Below, piece by piece: positions 1 to 7,412 of a stretch of DNA of 34,909 nucleotides; position 1 is the first letter of the stretch; every line of letters begins with the position of its first letter. The translations under genes were made by a program, and so were the position numbers. This DNA comes from CAYYAQ01 sp964469555. Its GTDB lineage: Bacteria; Planctomycetota; UBA1135; UBA2386. Below the pieces are notes generated by a model. The model did not search any database. It was not told the origin of the DNA and was given only the letters and a program-made list of their open reading frames with translations. The stretch lies in assembly GCA_964469555.1 (NCBI GenBank), contig CAYYAQ010000046.1, forward strand, positions 1 through 34,909, read 5' to 3'.

Positions 1-2
1 TG

Positions 3-353
3 TGCACCCGCGTCGGGATCGTCGACCACGGCAAGATCATCGCGCTCGACACGCCCGCGGGCCTCATCGCGTCGATGGGGGGAGACCACGTCGTGGAGGC
101 CGAGATCGAAGGGCTCGCCAGCAGCCTCTCCAACGCGGAAGTCGCGGCCCTGCCGACGGTGCAGGAGCACACGTTCGCCGGCGATCACCTGAGCATGACC
201 GTCGCGGCGCCGCACCTCGTTGTCCCCGGACTGATCGATTTGCTCGCGGCGAAGGGGATGTCGATGGACGGTCTCGCGACGCGACACACGAGTCTCGAAG
301 ACGTGTTCGTCAAGTTGACCGGGCGACTCCTGCGCGACGGAGACGCCGAGTGA
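3..353 (+). CDS. ABC transporter ATP-binding protein, C-terminal end (5' truncated by window)
   Basis: The reading frame is open from the window edge to a TGA at 351-353, giving 116 residues of the C-terminus. The visible start (TRVGIVDHGKIIALDTP) is the conserved segment after the Walker B/H-loop region of ABC-2-type export ATPases, followed by the usual poorly conserved tail ending in a TSLEDVFVKLTGR-type motif, the standard C-terminus of DrrA/CcmA-like ATPases. The catalytic motifs lie outside the window. The stop overlaps the ATG of the permease gene (TGATG), which indicates translational coupling and a two-component exporter. The substrate cannot be inferred. Confidence 0.9.
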   Translation, partial: CTRVGIVDHGKIIALDTPAGLIASMGGDHVVEAEIEGLASSLSNAEVAALPTVQEHTFAGDHLSMTVAAPHLVVPGLIDLLAAKGMSMDGLATRHTSLEDVFVKLTGRLLRDGDAE

Positions 354-1378
354 TGCGGGCACGAGTTCTAAGAGAGGTGACGCTCATGACCTTCCGGGAG
401 TTCATCCGCAGTCCTGGGTCGGTGTTTTGGACGTACGGCTTCCCGTTGTTGATGGTGGTGGCGATCGGGTTGGCGTTCCAGTCGAAGAAACCGCCCCCGC
501 TCCCCGTCGCGGTCGTCGAGTCCGACTTCGCCGCCGCGGACGTGTGCGCGTTGCGCGGGAACCCCAGACTGGAAGTCCAGGTCGTCGACGCCGAGACGGG
601 CGAAACCCAGTTCCGCCGGGGCAAGATCCTCGTGCTCGTCTCGATGAAGACCGGCGTGCTGAACATCAAGCTCGACGAAACGCGACCGGATTCCGAGATC
701 GCCAAGCTTCACGTCGATGGCGCCTTGCGCGTGCGAGCGCCAGGACACCCGGTGCAGATCGCCCACGAAACCACCCCGGGTTGGCGCTACATCGATTGGT
801 TGATTCCGGGATTGATCGGCTTGAATCTGCTCGGCGCCGGCATGTGGGGCGTGGGTTTCAATCTGGTGCAGATGCGCGTCAAGAACATCCTGCGCCGGTT
901 GATGGTCACGCCCATGCACAAGTCCGAGTTCATGGTCGCGTTCCTGATGAGTCGGTTGATTCTCGTTGTGCCGGAAGCAGCCGCGATCGTCGCCTTCGGG
1001 GTCTACTTGTTCGACGTGCCGATCGTCGGGTCGCTGTGGACCGTTCTGCTACTCGTGATCCTCGGTGCGATCTCGTTCACGGGTCTCGGCATGGTGATCG
1101 CGAGCCGCGCGCGCACGATCGAGACGGTGTCGGGGCTCATGAACTTGACGATGTTGCCGATGTGGTTGCTCGGCGGTTGCTTCTTCGACAGCGACCGGTT
1201 TCCTGACTTCGTGCAGCCGTTCGTCAAGGTCCTGCCGATCACCCACCTGAACGGAGCCCTGCGCCGCGTGATTTCGGAAGGCGCGGGCGTCGCGGACATC
1301 CTGCCGGAACTGGGGTTCCTGGGCGCCTTCGGCGTGATCGGGATGGGATTGGCGATCCGTTGCTTCCGCTGGACCTGA
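353..1378 (+). CDS. ABC-2 type transporter permease
   Basis: 341-residue integral membrane protein that should pair with the upstream ATPase to form an exporter. A first membrane helix lies at about residues 22-42 (VFWTYGFPLLMVVAIGLAF), followed by a soluble extracytoplasmic loop to about residue 150 and then five hydrophobic segments. The fifth-helix region contains the ABC-2 signature-like stretch with MNLTMLPMWLLGG followed by LPITHLNGALR, typical of DrrB/YadH-type permeases. The start is the ATG overlapping the ATPase stop. A longer upstream frame exists only because the ATPase gene is read out of frame. The substrate is unknown (drug, lipid or polysaccharide export are all possible). Confidence 0.88.
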   Translation: MRARVLREVTLMTFREFIRSPGSVFWTYGFPLLMVVAIGLAFQSKKPPPLPVAVVESDFAAADVCALRGNPRLEVQVVDAETGETQFRRGKILVLVSMKTGVLNIKLDETRPDSEIAKLHVDGALRVRAPGHPVQIAHETTPGWRYIDWLIPGLIGLNLLGAGMWGVGFNLVQMRVKNILRRLMVTPMHKSEFMVAFLMSRLILVVPEAAAIVAFGVYLFDVPIVGSLWTVLLLVILGAISFTGLGMVIASRARTIETVSGLMNLTMLPMWLLGGCFFDSDRFPDFVQPFVKVLPITHLNGALRRVISEGAGVADILPELGFLGAFGVIGMGLAIRCFRWT

Positions 1379-1400
1379 GCCGGTATCCTGTCCCTCCACC

Positions 1401-1802
1401 ATGATCCAGGAACTGCACCATATCGGCATTGCAGTGCGCTCCCTCGACGAAGCGATACCGCGATACGTCGACGCACTCGGTCTTCAATTCGAAGGGATCG
1501 AAGACGTGCCTTCGGAGCAGGTCCGCGTCGCCATCGTCAAAGCGGGCGCGACTCGCATCGAACTGCTCGAGCCGACCGACCCGGATTCGCCCATCGCGAA
1601 GTTCCTCGACAAGCGAGGGCCAGGCATGCACCACCTCGCATTCCAGGTGAAGGACACTGGTGAGATGATCAAGGTGTTGACTGACGCTGGCGCGCCGGTG
1701 CTCGACGAGTCCCCGCGCCCCGGCGCGCACGGCACCAAGGTGGCGTTCGTGCATTCCAAATATCTCGGTGGTGTTCTCGCCGAGTTCGTGCAGGATCCCT
1801 AG
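1401..1802 (+). CDS. mce: methylmalonyl-CoA epimerase
   Basis: 133-residue VOC/glyoxalase-fold protein that would interconvert (S)- and (R)-methylmalonyl-CoA in the propionyl-CoA to succinyl-CoA route. Length matches the family (about 130-150 aa). Both beta-alpha-beta-beta-beta modules are visible: LHHIGIAVRSLDEAI at the N-terminus supplies the first metal-binding His, PGMHHLAFQV the central one, and GGVLAEFVQ the C-terminal Glu. The gene starts 22 bp after the ABC permease and lies 13 bp upstream of the carboxyltransferase gene, so context supports the methylmalonyl pathway over a generic glyoxalase. Methylmalonyl-CoA mutase is not in the window. Confidence 0.92.
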   Translation: MIQELHHIGIAVRSLDEAIPRYVDALGLQFEGIEDVPSEQVRVAIVKAGATRIELLEPTDPDSPIAKFLDKRGPGMHHLAFQVKDTGEMIKVLTDAGAPVLDESPRPGAHGTKVAFVHSKYLGGVLAEFVQDP

Positions 1803-1815
1803 CCCTCGTTTGACC

Positions 1816-3369
1816 ATGACTCAAGACCCCCTTGCTCGTTTCCAGGAACTGAGAGAGCAGTCGTTGCAAGGCGGCGGCGCAACGCGCGTCGAAGCACAAC
1901 ATGCCAAGGGCAAGTTGACGGCGCGCGAGCGGATCGACCTCCTCGTCGACCCCGGTTCGTTTGTCGAGATCGACCGATTCGTGACGCACCGGTGTCGTGA
2001 CTTCGGGATGGATGACGAGAAGCACAAGATCCTCGGCGACGGCGTCGTCACGGGTCACGCGCGGATCGACGGACGCGCGATCTACGTGTTCAGTCAGGAC
2101 TTCACGGTCTTTGGTGGATCGCTATCGATCACGAACGCGACGAAGATCTGCAAGATCATGGACCTCGCGGTCAAGATGGGGACGCCGGTGATCGGGCTGA
2201 ACGACTCCGGCGGCGCGCGCATCCAGGAAGGCGTGGCGTCGCTCGGGGGCTACGCGGATCTGTTCCTACGCAACACGCTGGCCTCTGGCGTCGTGCCGCA
2301 GATCAGCGTGATCATGGGGCCCTGCGCCGGCGGCGCCGTCTACTCGCCGGCGATCACCGACTTCGTGTTCATGGTGGAGGGCTCGAGCTTCATGCACATC
2401 ACGGGCCCGGACGTCGTCAAGACCGTGACGCACGAAGAGGTCACGTCCGAAGCGCTCGGCGGCGCACGCGTGCACAGCGACATCAGTGGCGTGGCGCACT
2501 TCACGGCGCCGGACGACGCATCGGTGTTGATGCAGGTGCGCGAGCTGGTCAGCTACCTGCCCTCCAACAACGCGGAAGATTCGCCGCGCGCGCAGACTAG
2601 CGACGATCCCGCCCGCGCCGAGCCGGAGCTCAACACGATCGTGCCGGAGAGCAGCGACCAGCCGTACGACATGCGGGACGTCCTCAAGCTCGTCGTGGAC
2701 GACGGTCGCTTCTTCGAGGTGCACCAGCGCTACGCGCGCAACATCGTGGTGGGATTCGCGCGAATGGACGGTCGCGTGGTCGGCGTCGTCGGCAACCAGC
2801 CGATGCACCTCGCGGGAGTGCTCGACATCGAAGCGAGCATCAAGGGCGCGAGGTTCATTCGGTTCTGCGACTGCTTCAACATCCCCTTGTTGACCTTCGA
2901 GGACGTGCCCGGATTCATGCCCGGGACTTCGCAGGAACACCGCGGGATCATCACCCACGGCGCGAAGCTCCTCTACGCGTACTGCGAAGCGACCGTGCCG
3001 AAGATCACCGTGATCACGCGCAAGGCGTTCGGCGGTGCCTACGACGTGATGAGCAGCAAGCACATCCGCGGCGACGTCAACCTCGCATGGCCCGCGGCGG
3101 AGATCGCGGTCATGGGCGCGGAGGGCGCGGCGAAAATCGTGTTCCGCAGCGAGATCAAGGACGCGGACGATCCCGCGAAGGCCGAGAAGGAGCTGGTCGA
3201 AGGCTACAAGCAGAAGTTCTACAGCCCGTACGAAGCGGCGTCCCGGGGTTACATCGATGACGTGATCGAACCGTCGGAAACGCGGATGCACGTGATTCGC
3301 GCGCTCGAGATCACATCGACGAAGCGCGACCACAACCCGCCGAAGAAGCACGGCAACATCCCGCTGTGA
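1816..3369 (+). CDS. pccB: propionyl-CoA carboxylase beta subunit (carboxyltransferase)
   Basis: 517 residues, the usual length of acyl-CoA carboxylase carboxyltransferase subunits. It would transfer CO2 from biotin to propionyl-CoA (possibly acetyl-CoA) to form methylmalonyl-CoA. Features in order: AKGKLTARERIDLLVDPGSF near the N-terminus, GLNDSGGARIQEGV and GPCAGGAVYSPA (N-terminal crotonase-fold CoA and oxyanion motifs), then the C-terminal half with VPGFMPGTSQE and the second oxyanion-loop motif KAFGGAYDVM. The start chosen is ATG 1816, since the more upstream in-frame ATG overlaps the mce end and adds a non-homologous leader. Substrate choice rests on the neighbouring epimerase. Confidence 0.93.
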   Translation: MTQDPLARFQELREQSLQGGGATRVEAQHAKGKLTARERIDLLVDPGSFVEIDRFVTHRCRDFGMDDEKHKILGDGVVTGHARIDGRAIYVFSQDFTVFGGSLSITNATKICKIMDLAVKMGTPVIGLNDSGGARIQEGVASLGGYADLFLRNTLASGVVPQISVIMGPCAGGAVYSPAITDFVFMVEGSSFMHITGPDVVKTVTHEEVTSEALGGARVHSDISGVAHFTAPDDASVLMQVRELVSYLPSNNAEDSPRAQTSDDPARAEPELNTIVPESSDQPYDMRDVLKLVVDDGRFFEVHQRYARNIVVGFARMDGRVVGVVGNQPMHLAGVLDIEASIKGARFIRFCDCFNIPLLTFEDVPGFMPGTSQEHRGIITHGAKLLYAYCEATVPKITVITRKAFGGAYDVMSSKHIRGDVNLAWPAAEIAVMGAEGAAKIVFRSEIKDADDPAKAEKELVEGYKQKFYSPYEAASRGYIDDVIEPSETRMHVIRALEITSTKRDHNPPKKHGNIPL

Positions 3370-3396
3370 TCTGCCGGTCTTGACGTCCCGATCGAA

Positions 3397-4905
3397 ATGA
3401 CGCACTCGCTCTGCAAGAAGTTGTTGGTCGCGAACCGCGGGGAGATCGCTCTCCGCGTGATGCGCACGGCGAGCGAGTTGGGAATCTCCACCGTCGCGGT
3501 CTACTCCGACGCGGACCGCAACGCGCTGCACACTCGCCGCGCGGATGTCGCTCTGCACATCGGTGGGTCCGCCCCGAGCGAGAGCTACCTGTGCGGCGAA
3601 CGGATCCTTCAAGTCGCGAAGGAAGCCGGATGCGACGCGGTGCACCCCGGTTACGGATTCCTCGCCGAGAACGCCGCGTTCGCCGAGGCGTGCGAGGCAG
3701 CAGGTATCACGTTCATCGGTCCGCCGGCGAACGCGATTCGGCAGATGGGCGACAAGGTCGAAGCGCGCAGGGTCGCGCTGAAGGCTGGCGTTCCGCTGGT
3801 GCCCGGCCTCGAGGAGGACGTCGCCGATATCGAGATGCTGAAGGCGAAGGCTGCGGAGATCGGCTACCCCGTGATGCTGAAGGCCGCGGCCGGTGGTGGC
3901 GGCAAGGGCATTCGGCTCGTCGAGGCCGAGTCGGATCTCGAGGAGGCGGACTGCCTCGCGCGGGCCGAGGCCGCGTCGTCGTTCGGCGACGACCGCGTGT
4001 ATCTCGAGAAGTTCGTCAACGATCCGCGCCACGTCGAGATCCAGGTGATGGCGGATCAGCACGGCAAGGTCGTGCACTACGGCGAGCGCGAGTGCTCGGT
4101 CCAGCGCCGGCACCAGAAGCTCCTCGAAGAGACTCCCTGCGCGGTCATGACGCCAGAGCTTCGCGAGAAGATGGGCGTCGCCGCGTGTCGATTGGCGACC
4201 GAGGTGGCGTACGTCGGCGCCGGCACCGTCGAATTCCTCTATTCACGGGGCGAGTTCTACTTCCTCGAGATGAACACGCGGTTGCAGGTCGAGCACCCGA
4301 TCACGGAGATGTGCTACGGCGTCGATCTGGTGGCGGAGCAACTGCGCGTCGCGGCGGGGATGCCGGTCGCGGATGCCTTGCCGCCGAGTGGTCACGCGAT
4401 CGAAGTCCGCATCAACGCGGAGGACCCGGTCACCTTCCTGCCGTCGCTCGGCACGATCACGCGGCTCAACATGCCGGGCGGACCCGGCGTGCGGCTGGAC
4501 GCCGTGCTCTACCGTGGCCTGGAGGTCACGCCGTTCTACGACAGCATGCTGGGCAAGCTGATCGTGCACGCGGACGACCGACCGCGGGCGATCGCGCGCA
4601 TGCGTCGCGCGTTGGGCGAGCTTCGGATCATCGGGGTGAAGACCTCGATGCCCGCGTGCCTGCGGGTCCTCGACCACGAGGGATTCGCGTGCGGCGAGTA
4701 CGACACTTCGATTCTCACGCAGGTAAACAACGCGGTAGCCGAAGAACTCGAAGAGCTCGCGGCGTTGGCCGCCGCGGTCGCAAAATACCGGGGAACGGAG
4801 CGTATTGAAGGACCCGCGAGCACCGGCGGGGACGGCTCGAGCGTGTCACCCTGGGTGCTCGCAGATCGTCTGGATCGTCTGGGGAGGAGGCGATCACGAC
4901 GATGA
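3397..4905 (+). CDS. pccA: acyl-CoA carboxylase biotin carboxylase subunit (propionyl-CoA carboxylase alpha-type)
   Basis: 502 residues. ATP-dependent carboxylation of the biotin on the carrier protein. It starts with KKLLVANRGEIALRVMRTA, the invariant N-terminus of biotin carboxylases. The ATP-grasp glycine loop (KAAAGGGGKGIRLVE) lies at about residues 165-180 and the catalytic segment MNTRLQVEHPITEM at about 290-303. The biotin carboxylase C-terminal domain ends near residue 450. The last 50 residues (ending in an Arg-rich tail) exceed the bare AccC length and probably contact the separate carrier. Unlike mammalian PCCA, the biotinyl domain is encoded by the next gene, which overlaps this one by 4 nt (ATGA). 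Confidence 0.93.
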   Translation: MTHSLCKKLLVANRGEIALRVMRTASELGISTVAVYSDADRNALHTRRADVALHIGGSAPSESYLCGERILQVAKEAGCDAVHPGYGFLAENAAFAEACEAAGITFIGPPANAIRQMGDKVEARRVALKAGVPLVPGLEEDVADIEMLKAKAAEIGYPVMLKAAAGGGGKGIRLVEAESDLEEADCLARAEAASSFGDDRVYLEKFVNDPRHVEIQVMADQHGKVVHYGERECSVQRRHQKLLEETPCAVMTPELREKMGVAACRLATEVAYVGAGTVEFLYSRGEFYFLEMNTRLQVEHPITEMCYGVDLVAEQLRVAAGMPVADALPPSGHAIEVRINAEDPVTFLPSLGTITRLNMPGGPGVRLDAVLYRGLEVTPFYDSMLGKLIVHADDRPRAIARMRRALGELRIIGVKTSMPACLRVLDHEGFACGEYDTSILTQVNNAVAEELEELAALAAAVAKYRGTERIEGPASTGGDGSSVSPWVLADRLDRLGRRRSRR

Positions 4906-5405
4906 AGTACTACACGCGGGTCGGTGATCACGAGAGGGAGTTCACGTTCAAACGGCAGGGCGAGCAGCTCATCGCGTACGCGAACGGCAAGAGCTACCGG
5001 CTCGATATGTCGATGGTGGGTGACGGGAATGCGTTCTCGCTCTTTGTCGACGGTCGGAGCTACGACATCATCGTCGACGCGAAAGACGGCTGCACGAACG
5101 TTCTCGTCGACGGCGAGACGGTCAAGGTACACGTTGAAGACGAACGCGAGCGCACGGCGAGTCTCGTCGCGAGTGCGCGCCCCAAGGGAAAGCGTAAGCT
5201 CACGTCGTCGATGCCTGGCATCGTCGTCGAGATCCAGGTTGCTGTCGGCGATACGGTCGAGGATGGCCAGACCCTTCTCATTCTCGAAGCGATGAAAATG
5301 CAGAACCCGATCCCGGCCGAGGGCGGTGGCGCGGTCGTGGAAATCCACGTGAGCGAGGGCGACGCGATCAGGACTGGTGCACCCCTCGTGGACCTCGACG
5401 GATAG
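4902..5405 (+). CDS. biotin carboxyl carrier protein of acyl-CoA carboxylase
   Basis: 167-residue biotin carrier. The C-terminal biotinyl domain (about residues 98-166) has the invariant EAMKM motif with Lys132 as the predicted biotinylation site, flanked by SSMPGIVVEI and VVEIHVSEGD. The N-terminal ~90 residues form a beta-rich region like the BT domain of propionyl/methylcrotonyl-CoA carboxylases, which joins carboxylase and transferase subunits. Translation is coupled to the biotin carboxylase through an ATGA overlap. It completes a three-subunit carboxylase with the two preceding genes. Confidence 0.93.
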   Translation: MKYYTRVGDHEREFTFKRQGEQLIAYANGKSYRLDMSMVGDGNAFSLFVDGRSYDIIVDAKDGCTNVLVDGETVKVHVEDERERTASLVASARPKGKRKLTSSMPGIVVEIQVAVGDTVEDGQTLLILEAMKMQNPIPAEGGGAVVEIHVSEGDAIRTGAPLVDLDG

Positions 5406-5406
5406 C

Positions 5407-6981
5407 GTGGTCCCAATCGCCGTCGCAGTCCTGTTCGTCGCGATCGGCCTCCGTGCCTTGACGAACGGCCACCCGAACGAGGACGCCTACATCCTCTTCA
5501 CGTACGTCGAGAACTTCGTGGCGGGGCACGGCATCTCCTACTACCCGGGCGGGGAGCTGACTCAGGGCTTCACGGACCTGGTGTGGTTCTTTCTGCTGTC
5601 CGCGCTTCACTGGGCGGGGATGAACGTCGCGGTCGCGGCGTGCCTGGTCAGCGCGTGCTGCGCGGCTGCTCTGGCCTGGTTGTTGAGCTGGTTGGCACCG
5701 AAGGGCTGGGCGTGGCGGATCATCATCGTGCTGTTCTGCCTCACGTTTCACGGTTCGGTCGCGTCACTCGGTGGTTTCGGCACGCTCCTGTTCTGTGCGT
5801 TGACCGCCTTTTCGTACGCCGCCGTGAGGTTCCGATGGCCCCGCGCGCAGCTGGTTCTCATGGCTCTCCTGCCGCTCGTGCGCCTCGAGGGCATCGCCTG
5901 CGGTGCCGTGCTGTTCATGCTCTTTCTCTGGTCGAATCGTTCGATCCGGTCCTCGATCCTCGCGTTCGCGTGCTTCGGCGTTCCGTTCGTCCTCGTCACG
6001 GGGTGGAGAGGGTGGTACTTCGGCGATCCGATGCCCCTGCCCTTCTACGTGAAGTCCGACTTGAGTTCATTGCCCGGGTTGCTCACGAATTTCAAGTGGT
6101 TGTACCGGGAGACGGGGCCGTTGCCGTTCCTCCTCGCGGGCGTCGTTGCGGTTCGACTCGCGCCCATGAAGGTGGCGACGGTTCGGATGATCGCGGTTGC
6201 GGCGCTTCCATCCCTCGTGGTCTTGGCGCCCCTGCTGATGGCCGAGCAGCTGCAAAACGTGAGGTGGAGGTTCCAGTCCCCGGCGACGCTGGTCTGCGTG
6301 TGCTTTTGCCTCGAGAGTCTCGCCGCGGTTTCCAGGGCGCGTCGCCCGCGATGGGTTCTCGCAGCGTTGGCTGTCGTCGCGTTCGCGCCGGCGATCGTGC
6401 TGGGGACGAAGCACATCTTCCGGCTGGCGAAGGGCGAGCCTCGGCTGCACGCGCATCGATTCGTTCCGGCGCTCGCGAGCAGCCTGCCGTACCAGCTGAC
6501 GATCGTCACGACGGAAGCGGGCGTCGTCAGCTATTGGCTGGACAAGTGGAGGTGCGTCGACATCGTCGGGTTGAACACGCTGCTGTTCTCCCGATGGGTT
6601 GTGCGACCGGATTCGATCTCGGACCTGGAGCCGCATGTCGTCGTGTTCAACACCTACGACGTGATCGAACTCGAACGGTTCTCGTGGCACGGGAGGTTGC
6701 AGGAGAGCGGGTTCGCTTGCATCGGGCGGGGTCCGCTGCTGCTCAACCAGCCGCTCCATGCACACTCGCGTCTGGAGGCAGCGGCGGCGGCGTGCGTTAC
6801 GTTCCTGTCAGGGAATCGAAGCTACGATGTCTTCGTCGTGAGGGAAGGGCGCAACGTGCTCGTCTGGGCGTTCCGCCGCAACCTGTGGAAGATTCCTACC
6901 ATCGAGGAGTACTTTCGAGCGGCCGCGGACCCGACGGGGCACCGGGGTTATCTCGAAACCGTCGAGGCGCGGCGCAAGTAG
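5407..6981 (+). CDS. GT-C superfamily membrane glycosyltransferase (AftB-like N-terminus)
   Basis: About 524-residue polytopic membrane protein. An N-terminal helix is followed by an extracytoplasmic loop with the acidic GT-C motif NEDAYILFTYVENFV, then GHGISYYPGG and TQGFTDLVW. This layout (D/E-D-A-Y...GHG...Y-T/F-x-x-L-W) is seen in AftB-like arabinofuranosyltransferases and related lipid-linked sugar transferases. Around nine more hydrophobic segments follow, then a soluble domain from about residue 350. The GTG start 2 bp after the carrier stop is preferred; an in-frame ATG at 5377 would overlap the carrier gene. The donor would be a polyprenyl-phosphate sugar. The acceptor is unknown, and co-location with the PCC operon may only be shared transcription. 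Confidence 0.7.
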   Translation: MVPIAVAVLFVAIGLRALTNGHPNEDAYILFTYVENFVAGHGISYYPGGELTQGFTDLVWFFLLSALHWAGMNVAVAACLVSACCAAALAWLLSWLAPKGWAWRIIIVLFCLTFHGSVASLGGFGTLLFCALTAFSYAAVRFRWPRAQLVLMALLPLVRLEGIACGAVLFMLFLWSNRSIRSSILAFACFGVPFVLVTGWRGWYFGDPMPLPFYVKSDLSSLPGLLTNFKWLYRETGPLPFLLAGVVAVRLAPMKVATVRMIAVAALPSLVVLAPLLMAEQLQNVRWRFQSPATLVCVCFCLESLAAVSRARRPRWVLAALAVVAFAPAIVLGTKHIFRLAKGEPRLHAHRFVPALASSLPYQLTIVTTEAGVVSYWLDKWRCVDIVGLNTLLFSRWVVRPDSISDLEPHVVVFNTYDVIELERFSWHGRLQESGFACIGRGPLLLNQPLHAHSRLEAAAAACVTFLSGNRSYDVFVVREGRNVLVWAFRRNLWKIPTIEEYFRAAADPTGHRGYLETVEARRK

Positions 6982-6988
6982 CGGACGG

Positions 6989-7339
6989 CTACTTGTCGAC
7001 CTCCGGCGCCGGCTTGACCTTGATCTCGATCCGGTTGATCTCGCCCCTCTTCGCCGTGAAGGTCTTCTGGCCTAGCGGGGCAGGCTTCCGCGACACCTGA
7101 CCGAAATCGCGCGAGAGCATGGCCGGCATCGAAACGACACTGAGCTTCACTTCACGGTTCGGCGGGTAGAGGGTCAAGTCGCGCCTGCCGTCCGAGGGGG
7201 GCCGCCGTGGGTGATCCCGAACCCAGGTAGCACGATGCCCATGCCGCGGACCCGTTTCTTTTCCCATTTCCATCGGCGGACTGTGCGGTCAATGCCGACG
7301 CGGTGAGCCGAGGACCGTGAGGAGCAAGACTTTTCGCAT
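6989..7339 (-). pseudogene. frame-broken small secreted protein gene
   Basis: Three frames on the minus strand each hold one plausible part of a single small exported protein. The start is MRKVLLLTVLG at 7339. A signal-peptide-like continuation (LTASALTAQSA) lies in the next frame, and a beta-rich C-terminal part (DLTLYPPNREVKLSVVSMP to the stop at 6989, ending KVKPAPEVDK) lies in a third. Intact coding needs at least two indels. The C-terminal segment keeps a coding-like character. Either a decaying gene or an assembly with indel errors; I do not recognise the family. It is divergent from the selenoprotein-like gene, with about 73 bp between starts. Confidence 0.4.
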
Positions 7340-7412
7340 GGACATCTCTTGGATGGGCAATTCCAGCCCGGCCCTCTCACCGCAGGTGTTGTCCGGGCTA
7401 GGATCTTGCGCC

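Noticed and set aside
2266..4113. A 615-codon open frame on the minus strand
   Set aside because: It lies antisense to pccB and pccA, which have full conserved motifs; GC-rich coding sequence commonly leaves the opposite strand open. The product is His/Arg/Asp-biased with no motif.
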